Assembly: GCA_030690515.1 (NCBI GenBank)
Contig: JAUYGP010000607.1
Span: 1-7,934 of the forward strand
Length of the DNA stretch: 7,934 bases
Direction of reading: 5' to 3'
Origin: Giesbergeria sp.
GTDB taxonomy: Bacteria > Pseudomonadota > Gammaproteobacteria > Burkholderiales > Burkholderiaceae_C
The position numbers and the translations under genes are program-made. Positions within the stretch are counted from its first letter, which is position 1, and each line of letters opens with the position of its first letter. Below, piece after piece: positions 1-5,042 of this stretch. The notes under the pieces are model-generated. The model searched no databases, was not told the origin of the DNA, and saw nothing but the letters and a program-made list of their open reading frames with translations.

Positions 1-611
1 ACCATCACAGTGCCATCCTTGCCACGCCCCAGGGCCAGCGGCCGGATGCCATACGGATCACGAAACGCCACCAACCCATGGCCAGCAATCAGCGCCACCA
101 CGGCATATGAGCCACGGATACGCTGGTGCACGGCGCGCACCGCCGTAAAAACATCGTCCGGTTGCAGGGGCATGCCCCGCGTAGCGCGCTCCAGTTCGTG
201 CGCAAACACGTTGAGCAACACTTCTGAATCGCTATCGGTGTTGGTGTGCCGGTGATCGGTAGAAAACAGCTCTGCCCGCAATGCGTGCGCATTGGTCAGA
301 TTGCCGTTGTGCACCAGGACGATGCCAAACGGCGCATTCACATAGAAGGGCTGAGCCTCTTCTTCGCTAAATGCATTGCCAGCCGTGGGATAACGCACCT
401 GACCCAGGCCTGCGTTGCCCGGCAGCGCCCGCATATTGCGGGTGCGAAACACATCACGCACCATGCCCTTGGCCTTGTGCATGAAAAATTTGCGCCCTTG
501 CTGCGTGACGATACCCGCAGCATCCTGGCCACGGTGCTGCAGCAAAAGCAGCGCGTCATAGATCAACTGATTGACAGGAGACGTGCTGATGACGCCAACA
601 ATTCCACACAT
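1..611 (-). CDS. purF: Amidophosphoribosyltransferase, N-terminal part (3' end outside window)
   Basis: This is glutamine-PRPP amidotransferase, which makes 5-phosphoribosylamine from PRPP and glutamine in the first committed step of purine synthesis in the cytoplasm. Only the first 203 codons are in the window, about 40% of the roughly 500-residue family length. They cover the N-terminal nucleophile glutaminase domain; the PRPP-binding domain lies beyond the left edge. Cys2, directly after the initiator Met, is the glutaminase nucleophile (MCGIVGVIS). Also visible are QHRGQDAAGI (25-34), RYPTAG (73-78), HNGNLTNA (101-108), SDSE (127-130) and FRDPYGIRPL (183-192), all close to E. coli PurF. 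The start must be the ATG at 611, since Cys2 has to become the N-terminus after Met removal. A modest ribosome-binding sequence (GGATGGA) ends 8 bases before it. It is the last visible gene of the folC-dedD-cvpA-purF run, 92 bases after cvpA. Confidence 0.97.
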   Translation of the reverse strand, partial: MCGIVGVISTSPVNQLIYDALLLLQHRGQDAAGIVTQQGRKFFMHKAKGMVRDVFRTRNMRALPGNAGLGQVRYPTAGNAFSEEEAQPFYVNAPFGIVLVHNGNLTNAHALRAELFSTDHRHTNTDSDSEVLLNVFAHELERATRGMPLQPDDVFTAVRAVHQRIRGSYAVVALIAGHGLVAFRDPYGIRPLALGRGKDGTVM

Positions 612-619
612 ATAAGGTT

Positions 620-684
620 TCCATCCATTGGCGGGAACCGCCCCGCTTGCCATCCAAACACCGGATGGCCGACTTCAGCCGACC
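620..684 (-). promoter_or_regulatory. Triple-hairpin leader between cvpA and purF
   Basis: Read on the minus strand, the 92-base gap contains three hairpins in a row. The first (684-667) has a 7-pair stem with two G-U pairs and a UGAA loop. The second (669-649) has a perfect 7-pair stem, GCCATCC/GGATGGC, with a 7-base loop. The third (642-630) has a perfect 5-pair GGCGG/CCGCC stem with a 3-base loop. The first and second share bases 667-669. A second copy of GGATGG at 626-621 overlaps the likely purF ribosome-binding site, so the CCATCC arm could pair there instead. The pairing is seen in the sequence; a regulatory role is inference. No run of T follows any stem, so a simple intrinsic terminator is unlikely. 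Confidence 0.4.
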
Positions 685-703
685 ATTCTTCAGCACACTG
701 CCT

Positions 704-1192
704 TCACACCGGAAGGCGACTACCCAATTCCTCCGGCAACGCCGGCTTCAAGACCTGAACCATCTCCGATAGCCAGACCGCACCACGCGATGCCTGCCAC
801 CAATCTGCCTGGTGCAGTTGCATCAGGCCGGCAATGACCACCAGCACCAGCAGAATCACGAGACCGCGCAACACGCCAAACGCGGCACCCAACGTGCGAT
901 CCACGGGCCGCAGGCCCACGGCGTCCACCAGTTTTTTTCCCAGCCATGCCAGAAAGCCACAGGCAAAAATGGTCGCGATGAACACCAGTATGAAACCAGC
1001 CGCATAGCGCACCGCATCCTGGGAGCCGTCCAACGGAAGCAGCGCAGCCGCATCCAATGCCAGCCACTGCGCAACCAGAAAAGCCGCCACCCACCCGGCC
1101 AGCGACAGCACCTCGTACACCAGTCCGCGCCAGGCCCCCATGAGCATGGAGGCCAACAACAGCGCCACGAAAACCCAGTCTAGCGCGGCCAT
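704..1192 (-). CDS. cvpA: CvpA family inner-membrane protein
   Basis: This encodes a 162-residue polytopic membrane protein of the CvpA family, the same size as E. coli CvpA. In E. coli the family is linked to colicin V production; its biochemical function is not settled. Four hydrophobic segments are visible at about residues 4-20, 24-44, 62-84 and 101-122. The family motif DRTLGAAFGVLRG lies at 98-110, just before and into the last helix. The tail (about 125-162) is amphipathic with several Trp residues. The start at 1192 gives the expected MAALDWVF start of the first helix. Its ribosome-binding site is weak (AGGGCC). It begins 15 bases after the SPOR gene stop, so co-transcription is very likely. 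The position immediately before purF is the classical one for cvpA, supporting the name. Confidence 0.94.
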   Translation of the reverse strand: MAALDWVFVALLLASMLMGAWRGLVYEVLSLAGWVAAFLVAQWLALDAAALLPLDGSQDAVRYAAGFILVFIATIFACGFLAWLGKKLVDAVGLRPVDRTLGAAFGVLRGLVILLVLVVIAGLMQLHQADWWQASRGAVWLSEMVQVLKPALPEELGSRLPV

Positions 1193-1207
1193 GTGCAGGC
1201 CCTGAAA

Positions 1208-2017
1208 TCAGAGCGAAAGGAGGGACACAGGCAAGCCCAGCCCCTTGATGCGCGCCGCGGCCTTCTCAGCCTCAGCCCTGCCCTCGAACGGCCCCACACG
1301 CACCCGCGTGCGCTTGCCGTCCTTGGTATCGACCACTTGTGTATAGGTTTTGATTCCGGCTCTTTCAAGCTTCTGGCGCACTTCACGCACCTTGTCGGCT
1401 TCGGCAAAAGCACCAATCTGCACAATGAACCGTTCGCTATCGGCCCCCGCAGGCGCGACGGGCGTCTTGGCGGAGCGCCCCTCCAGTAGCGCACGTGCAC
1501 GCTCGGCTTCATCCGATGGCGGGGCGGCGCGTACAGGCTGCGCGACAGGCGTTTTGCTCTCGGGCTTGGGCTCGACATGCTTGGGCGGGGGTGCTGGCGC
1601 AGGGATGGGCGCAACCGCCGTGGTAGCAGCAGGACGCACTTCGCGCGCCACTGGCGCTTCGCTGGCAGCCTCCACCGCGATGTGGGCGGGGCGCTCTGCG
1701 GGACGTGTGGCGCTAGAGGCTGGCGCTGCGCTGACCGCTGTGGCGGACGGCTCAACCCCGGGCACCACCAGGGGAGCGACCTTGTTGCGATCAGGAATTT
1801 CGATCGGAATATCGACTTGGATCGGGCGTGGCTGCGTGTCAAACAAAAGGGGAAACCCTACCACCCCTAGCAACACCAGCACGGCTGCGCCAATGAGCCT
1901 GTGGCGTGCCCGCCTGCGCATCACCTCGATGCTCTCGGCCTTTGCCGGACGGGCAGGTTTTGACGCCTTGTCGCCCTGCCCCTTCTGGCCGGGCCACCGA
2001 AACTTGAAAAATGCCAT
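1208..2017 (-). CDS. dedD: SPOR-domain membrane protein (DedD position)
   Basis: A 269-residue bitopic inner-membrane protein. A basic cytoplasmic N-terminus (about 1-40, ending RRRARHR) precedes one membrane segment at 41-59. Next comes a long Pro/Ala/Val-rich periplasmic linker (about 60-190), then a SPOR domain at about 194-269 (ERFIVQIGAFAEADK ... TRVRVGPFEGRAEAEKA). SPOR domains bind glycan strands lacking stem peptides, which accumulate at the division septum, so a role in septal peptidoglycan or cell division is expected. E. coli DedD has the same layout and the same position between folC and cvpA, though it is shorter (about 220 residues); the extra length here is in the linker. The start at 2017 gives a complete cytoplasmic segment. 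It follows folC by 24 bases with no clear Shine-Dalgarno sequence. The dedD name rests on domain order and synteny; 'SPOR domain protein' is certain. Confidence 0.9.
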   Translation of the reverse strand: MAFFKFRWPGQKGQGDKASKPARPAKAESIEVMRRRARHRLIGAAVLVLLGVVGFPLLFDTQPRPIQVDIPIEIPDRNKVAPLVVPGVEPSATAVSAAPASSATRPAERPAHIAVEAASEAPVAREVRPAATTAVAPIPAPAPPPKHVEPKPESKTPVAQPVRAAPPSDEAERARALLEGRSAKTPVAPAGADSERFIVQIGAFAEADKVREVRQKLERAGIKTYTQVVDTKDGKRTRVRVGPFEGRAEAEKAAARIKGLGLPVSLLSL

Positions 2018-2041
2018 GGAGTTGCAAATACCGTGACGGAC

Positions 2042-3367
2042 TTAAGTGCCCAGATGCTTGGCCTGCAGGCGTGGCACACCATTCAGCAGCACACCGCCCA
2101 CCGTATGGAAGGAGCCAAAGACTACGATTCTATCAGCGGGGTCTGCCGCCACCATGGCCGCCTGCAGCGCATCGATGGGGCTGGCATGCTGGCTACAGGC
2201 CACCTCCCGCCGTCCACCCGCCACCATTTGCAGCGCAGTCCACTTTTGCTGCAAACCTGCGGCCGTTTCAGCCCTCGGCGTGGGCAGGTCCGTAAAGTAC
2301 CAGCGGTCTACCAACGGACCAATTTTGGCCAGCATATGCGCCAGGTCCTTGTCGGCCATAGCCCCGAACACCGCATGGGTGACCGGGAAATACCCCATCG
2401 CATCCAGATTGGCCGTGAGCGCTGCCACCGAATGCGGGTTGTGGGCCACATCCAGCACCAGGGCCGGCTGGCCCGGAATGATCTGAAACCGCCCCGGCAA
2501 CTCCACCAGTGACAGGCCATTGCGCACCGCCTGCGCCGTGATGGGGATACGCTCGCGCAAGGCCTCCAGCGCCGCCAGCGCTCCCGAGGCATTGACCAGT
2601 TGGTTGGCACCGCGCAGCGCCGGATAAGCCATACCGGCGTAGCGGCGACCCCGGCCTGCCCAGCTCCATTGAAGCTTGTCGCCTGCAAAGTTGAAATCCT
2701 GCCCAAAACGCCAGAGATCGGCCCCCATTTCGCGCGCATGGTCGATCACGCTTTGCGGCGGCATGGGGTCACTCACGATCACGGGCCGACCCGTACGCAT
2801 AATGCCCGCCTTCTCGCGCCCAATGCTTTCGCGGTCGGGCCCCAGATACTCGACATGGTCGATGTCGATGCTGGTGATCACAGCGCAGTCGGCGTCGATG
2901 ACATTGGTCGCATCCAGCCGCCCACCCAACCCCACCTCCAAAATAGCCACATCCAGCAGCGTATGGCTCATCAGCCGCAGTATGGCGAGGGTCGTGAACT
3001 CAAAATAGGTCAGCGAAACATCATTGCCGTTGAGCGTGCGCGCACTCTCAACGGCCTCGAAGTGAGGCAACAGATCGGCTGCTGCCACCACATCACCCGC
3101 GATGCGGCAGCGCTCCTCAAAATGCACCAGATGGGGCGAAGCGTAGACGCCCGTGCGATAACCCGCCTCCTGGGCCACGGCTTCGATCATGGCGCAGGTG
3201 GAGCCCTTGCCATTGGTGCCCGCCACCGTGATGACGGGACAGTCAAAACGCAGGCCCATGCGGCGAGCGACTTCGCTCACCCGGTCCAGGCCCATGTCAA
3301 TGTTGTGGGGATGCAGGCGCTCGCAATGGGCAAGCCAGCCTTCCAGGGTGTGAATCTTCTTTTGCAT
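2042..3367 (-). CDS. folC: Bifunctional folylpolyglutamate synthase/dihydrofolate synthase
   Basis: FolC is a cytoplasmic Mur-ligase-family enzyme. It joins L-glutamate to dihydropteroate to form dihydrofolate and then extends tetrahydrofolates with further glutamates, using ATP. The 441-residue product has the expected layout. The ATP-binding loop AGTNGKGS is at 49-56, SPHL at 77-80 and EVGLGGRLDATN at 144-155. TSIDIDHVEYLG is at 165-176 with the conserved His171, and REKAGI at 184-189 contains the Lys (186) that is carbamylated in this family. The C-terminal domain carries DVAHNPHS at 306-313 and a GSFHTVG segment near the end. All key residues are present. The start at 3367 is preceded by no Shine-Dalgarno sequence but by a possible -10 element (see 3378-3383). 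It appears to lead the cluster to purF, and it diverges from the ArsC-like gene on its other side. Confidence 0.97.
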   Translation of the reverse strand: MQKKIHTLEGWLAHCERLHPHNIDMGLDRVSEVARRMGLRFDCPVITVAGTNGKGSTCAMIEAVAQEAGYRTGVYASPHLVHFEERCRIAGDVVAAADLLPHFEAVESARTLNGNDVSLTYFEFTTLAILRLMSHTLLDVAILEVGLGGRLDATNVIDADCAVITSIDIDHVEYLGPDRESIGREKAGIMRTGRPVIVSDPMPPQSVIDHAREMGADLWRFGQDFNFAGDKLQWSWAGRGRRYAGMAYPALRGANQLVNASGALAALEALRERIPITAQAVRNGLSLVELPGRFQIIPGQPALVLDVAHNPHSVAALTANLDAMGYFPVTHAVFGAMADKDLAHMLAKIGPLVDRWYFTDLPTPRAETAAGLQQKWTALQMVAGGRREVACSQHASPIDALQAAMVAADPADRIVVFGSFHTVGGVLLNGVPRLQAKHLGT

Positions 3368-3377
3368 GCTGCGTGGG

Positions 3378-3383
3378 ATTGTC
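3378..3383 (-). promoter_or_regulatory. Candidate -10 element of folC
   Basis: GACAAT on the minus strand lies ten bases before the folC ATG and sits inside GCGACAATCC, which also occurs just before murB (7567-7576). It matches four of six bases of TATAAT. Transcription would start only a few bases before the start codon, which fits the missing Shine-Dalgarno sequence. No convincing -35 box was found, so this is a weak prediction. Confidence 0.3.
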
Positions 3384-3402
3384 GCCGACCGTGTGCCTGG
3401 CG

Positions 3403-3408
3403 CATGAT
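3403..3408 (+). promoter_or_regulatory. Candidate -10 element of the ArsC-like gene
   Basis: CATGAT matches four of six bases of TATAAT and ends six bases before the ATG at 3415, so transcription would begin at or next to the start codon. There is no Shine-Dalgarno sequence between them. A 5-base inverted repeat (GTGCC 3393-3397, GGCAC 3409-3413) brackets the element. It is a weak match with no clear -35 box, so confidence is low. Confidence 0.22.
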
Positions 3409-3414
3409 GGCACT

Positions 3415-3801
3415 ATGAAACACCCGGATATCACCCTCTACGGCATCCCCAACTGCGACACCGTGAAGAAGTCGCGCGCCTGGTTGAGCGCGCAGGGTTG
3501 CGGCCACCATTTTCATGATTTCAAGAAACAAGGCGTACCCGCCGACGCGCTGGCACTTTGGGTTGCTCAGGCGGGTTGGGAAAAATTACTGAACCGCAAA
3601 GGAACGACTTGGCGCAAGCTGGACCTTGTGACCCAAGCGGCTGTCAGTGATGCCGCCAGCGCCAGCGCACTGATGCAGGCCCACGCCAGCGCAATCAAGC
3701 GCCCCGTGGTCGAGTGGCGCAGCGGCAGTGAGGTGCGTGTCACCGTCGGTTTCGATGAACCCACTTGGCTGAAATACCTGAAAAACGGTCCATCTGTCTG
3801 A
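3415..3801 (+). CDS. yffB: ArsC/Spx-fold reductase-like protein, YffB type
   Basis: A 128-residue small cytoplasmic protein of the ArsC/Spx thioredoxin-fold family, closest by eye to E. coli YffB (about 118 residues). The N-terminus ITLYGIPNCDTVKKSRAWL (6-24) is the diagnostic segment, with single Cys14 where ArsC has its catalytic Cys and Spx its CXXC. RKGTTWRKLD (61-70) and the IKRPVV segment (94-99) with the conserved Arg-Pro are also present. The further Cys29 is not in a recognisable motif. Arsenate reduction is not implied: no ars genes are nearby, and YffB proteins are of unproven function, possibly glutathione-dependent reduction. The start at 3415 is chosen over the in-frame ATG at 3373 because homology begins at MKHPDITLYG and the extra 14 residues would fall in the short divergent gap to folC. 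No Shine-Dalgarno sequence or convincing terminator is seen. Confidence 0.9.
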   Translation: MKHPDITLYGIPNCDTVKKSRAWLSAQGCGHHFHDFKKQGVPADALALWVAQAGWEKLLNRKGTTWRKLDLVTQAAVSDAASASALMQAHASAIKRPVVEWRSGSEVRVTVGFDEPTWLKYLKNGPSV

Positions 3802-3840
3802 AAGTGCACATTTCTTTACGTCGATTTACCAAGCGGGTGG

Positions 3841-3892
3841 CCCGTCTTTGCGCTGTGTCGATAAACTTTTAACCCGTCTGGCGCGTTATAGG
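3841..3892 (+). promoter_or_regulatory. Putative promoter region of the glycine-zipper gene
   Basis: The 116-base gap before the glycine-zipper gene is AT-richer than its surroundings. A TATAGG hexamer at 3887-3892 could be a -10 box, giving a leader of about 20 bases. I see no good -35 box. CCCGTCT occurs twice (3841-3847 and 3873-3879), exactly 32 bases apart, about three helical turns, which is compatible with a regulator binding site. This is inferred from position and base composition only. Confidence 0.25.
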
Positions 3893-3917
3893 CAGACAAG
3901 CTGAAAGGGGCTTATCC

Positions 3918-4589
3918 ATGAAAAAACTGGTTTTGTTTTCCATCATTCTCGGCACAGCAGGCTTGGCCGCTGCGCAAGAGCGCGGGCGGGTACTGTCGGT
4001 CACACCCATCGTGCAGCAGGTAGCCTACCCGCGCCAAGTGTGCGGCAACGAGACTATCTACAGCGGTCAACGCACCACAGGTGGCGGGGCGGTGTTGGGC
4101 GCCATTGCAGGCGGCGCGGCCGGAAATGCCATCGGCAAGGGCAATGGCCGCGCAGCAGCCACGGCCATTGGCTTGATTGGCGGTGCAGTGCTGGGCAATC
4201 ATATCGAGGGCCAAGGCCGCCCCGAATACGAAACCGTACAACGCTGCGGCACGGAAACCACTTACGAGAACCGCACCGTCGGCTACAACGTGGTTTACGA
4301 ATACGCTGGGCGCCAGTACACCACCCAAACCGCCACCGACCCCGGCCGATACATTGCAGTGCAGGTACAACCTGCAGCCAACCCGGCTCCCTATGACCAA
4401 GGCTATTCCACCCAGCAACCCGATTATTACGACCAAGGTGGCTACGCCCAGCCCGGTGTGGTGACATCGCCGTACGCCGCGCCGCAAGGTAGCTCGGGGG
4501 TCACCATCATCGAATACGGCTACGACCATGACGGTTACCGCCGCCATCGCCCGTACCCACCGCCGCGTTACAACCCCTACGTGCGCTGA
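3918..4589 (+). CDS. Secreted glycine-zipper 2TM-domain protein
   Basis: A 223-residue exported protein. A signal peptide (1-19, KK then a hydrophobic core, cleavage after AAA) has no lipobox Cys, so it is not a lipoprotein. Residues about 55-98 form a glycine-zipper two-helix domain of the Rickettsia 17 kDa antigen type: GGGAVLGAIAGGAAGNAIG, a short GKGNGR turn, then TAIGLIGGAVLGNHIEG. Such domains insert in or associate with the outer membrane; their exact function is mostly unknown. Two similar segments frame the domain, QVCGNETIYSGQ (40-51) and QRCGTETTYENR (108-119), and they hold the only Cys pair (42, 110). A beta-like stretch (119-150) follows, then a Tyr/Gln/Pro/Gly-rich low-complexity tail. 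The start at 3918 is supported by a strong AAGGGG site seven bases upstream and by the signal peptide. It probably forms a single-gene transcript ending at the terminator at 4596-4622. Confidence 0.88.
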   Translation: MKKLVLFSIILGTAGLAAAQERGRVLSVTPIVQQVAYPRQVCGNETIYSGQRTTGGGAVLGAIAGGAAGNAIGKGNGRAAATAIGLIGGAVLGNHIEGQGRPEYETVQRCGTETTYENRTVGYNVVYEYAGRQYTTQTATDPGRYIAVQVQPAANPAPYDQGYSTQQPDYYDQGGYAQPGVVTSPYAAPQGSSGVTIIEYGYDHDGYRRHRPYPPPRYNPYVR

Positions 4590-4595
4590 ACCATC

Positions 4596-4622
4596 AAGAG
4601 CCCCGCCCGGGGCTCTTTCTTC
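4596..4622 (+). terminator. Intrinsic terminator of the glycine-zipper gene
   Basis: A perfect 9-pair stem (AAGAGCCCC at 4596-4604, GGGGCTCTT at 4609-4617) closes a 4-base GCCC loop and runs into a T-rich tail (TTTCTTC). It lies seven bases after the stop codon at 4587-4589, so it should end that transcript and isolate ppnP-argG from it. Confidence 0.88.
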
Positions 4623-4662
4623 GTCTGCACCTTCACAACAGGCGCAGGCCAGGCCAGTGGCC

Positions 4663-4668
4663 TAAAAT
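4663..4668 (+). promoter_or_regulatory. Candidate -10 box for ppnP-argG
   Basis: TAAAAT matches five of six bases of the -10 consensus. It would start a transcript near 4675 with a leader of about 24 bases before the ppnP ATG at 4699. No clear -35 box is seen at the right spacing. Position between a terminator and the first gene of the pair supports it. Confidence 0.42.
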
Positions 4669-4698
4669 TCACGGTTTGTCCCCCGCAGCACATCCTCC

Positions 4699-5016
4699 AT
4701 GACCACCGAAAAAATCGACGGCGTGTCCGTCACCACCCAGGCCAGTGTGTACTTTGATGGCAAGTGCGTCAGCCACGGCATCACCTTCCCCGACGGCACG
4801 AAGAAATCGGTGGGCGTAGTGCTGCCGGCCACACTCACTTTCAATACCGGTGCGCCCGAAATCATGGAATGCGTGGCCGGTTCCTGCGAATACAAGCTGG
4901 CAGGCAGTGACGCCTGGGTGAAATCGTCCGCCGGGGACCGCTTCAGCGTACCCGGCAACTCGAAGTTCGACATTCGCGTGGCCGAGGCCTACCACTACAT
5001 CTGCCACTTCGGCTAA
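4699..5016 (+). CDS. ppnP: Pyrimidine/purine nucleoside phosphorylase
   Basis: A 105-residue single-domain cupin protein of the PpnP (YaiE, DUF1255) family. The E. coli enzyme phosphorolyses a wide range of purine and pyrimidine nucleosides to base and ribose-1-phosphate. Family segments are KKSVGVVLPATLTFNTGAPE (35-54), IMECVAGSCEYKL (55-67) and FSVPGNSKFDIRVAE (82-96), the last followed by YHYICHFG at the C-terminus. E. coli YaiE is 94 residues, and the extra length here is N-terminal. The start at 4699 is the only ATG in frame before the conserved region and follows the candidate promoter. There is no recognisable Shine-Dalgarno sequence. argG starts 26 bases after its stop with no terminator between, so the two are probably co-transcribed; a metabolic reason for the pairing is not obvious. 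Confidence 0.93.
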   Translation: MTTEKIDGVSVTTQASVYFDGKCVSHGITFPDGTKKSVGVVLPATLTFNTGAPEIMECVAGSCEYKLAGSDAWVKSSAGDRFSVPGNSKFDIRVAEAYHYICHFG

Positions 5017-5042
5017 ATCCACACCGCAACGGACACCTGCAC

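Noticed and set aside
1350..2036. 228-codon plus-strand frame opposite the SPOR gene
   Set aside because: It is Ala/Gly/Thr-rich low complexity mirroring the Pro/Ala linker codons of the SPOR gene, which has a clear domain structure.
3373..3414. Earlier in-frame ATG for the ArsC-like gene
   Set aside because: The 14 extra residues have no homology and would occupy almost the whole divergent gap to folC; family homology starts at 3415.
2600..3418. 272-codon open frame on the plus strand opposite folC
   Set aside because: It is antisense to an intact folC with all motifs present, and its product has no recognisable domain.
3834..3844. CGGG-TGG-CCCG inverted repeat as a terminator for the ArsC-like gene
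   Set aside because: The stem is only four pairs with a three-base loop and a poor T tract (TCTTTG), too weak to call.
3912..4547. 211-codon minus-strand frame opposite the glycine-zipper gene, with hydrophobic stretches
   Set aside because: The hydrophobic look comes from reading the complement of Gly/Ala codons. The plus-strand gene has a signal peptide, strong ribosome-binding site and terminator.
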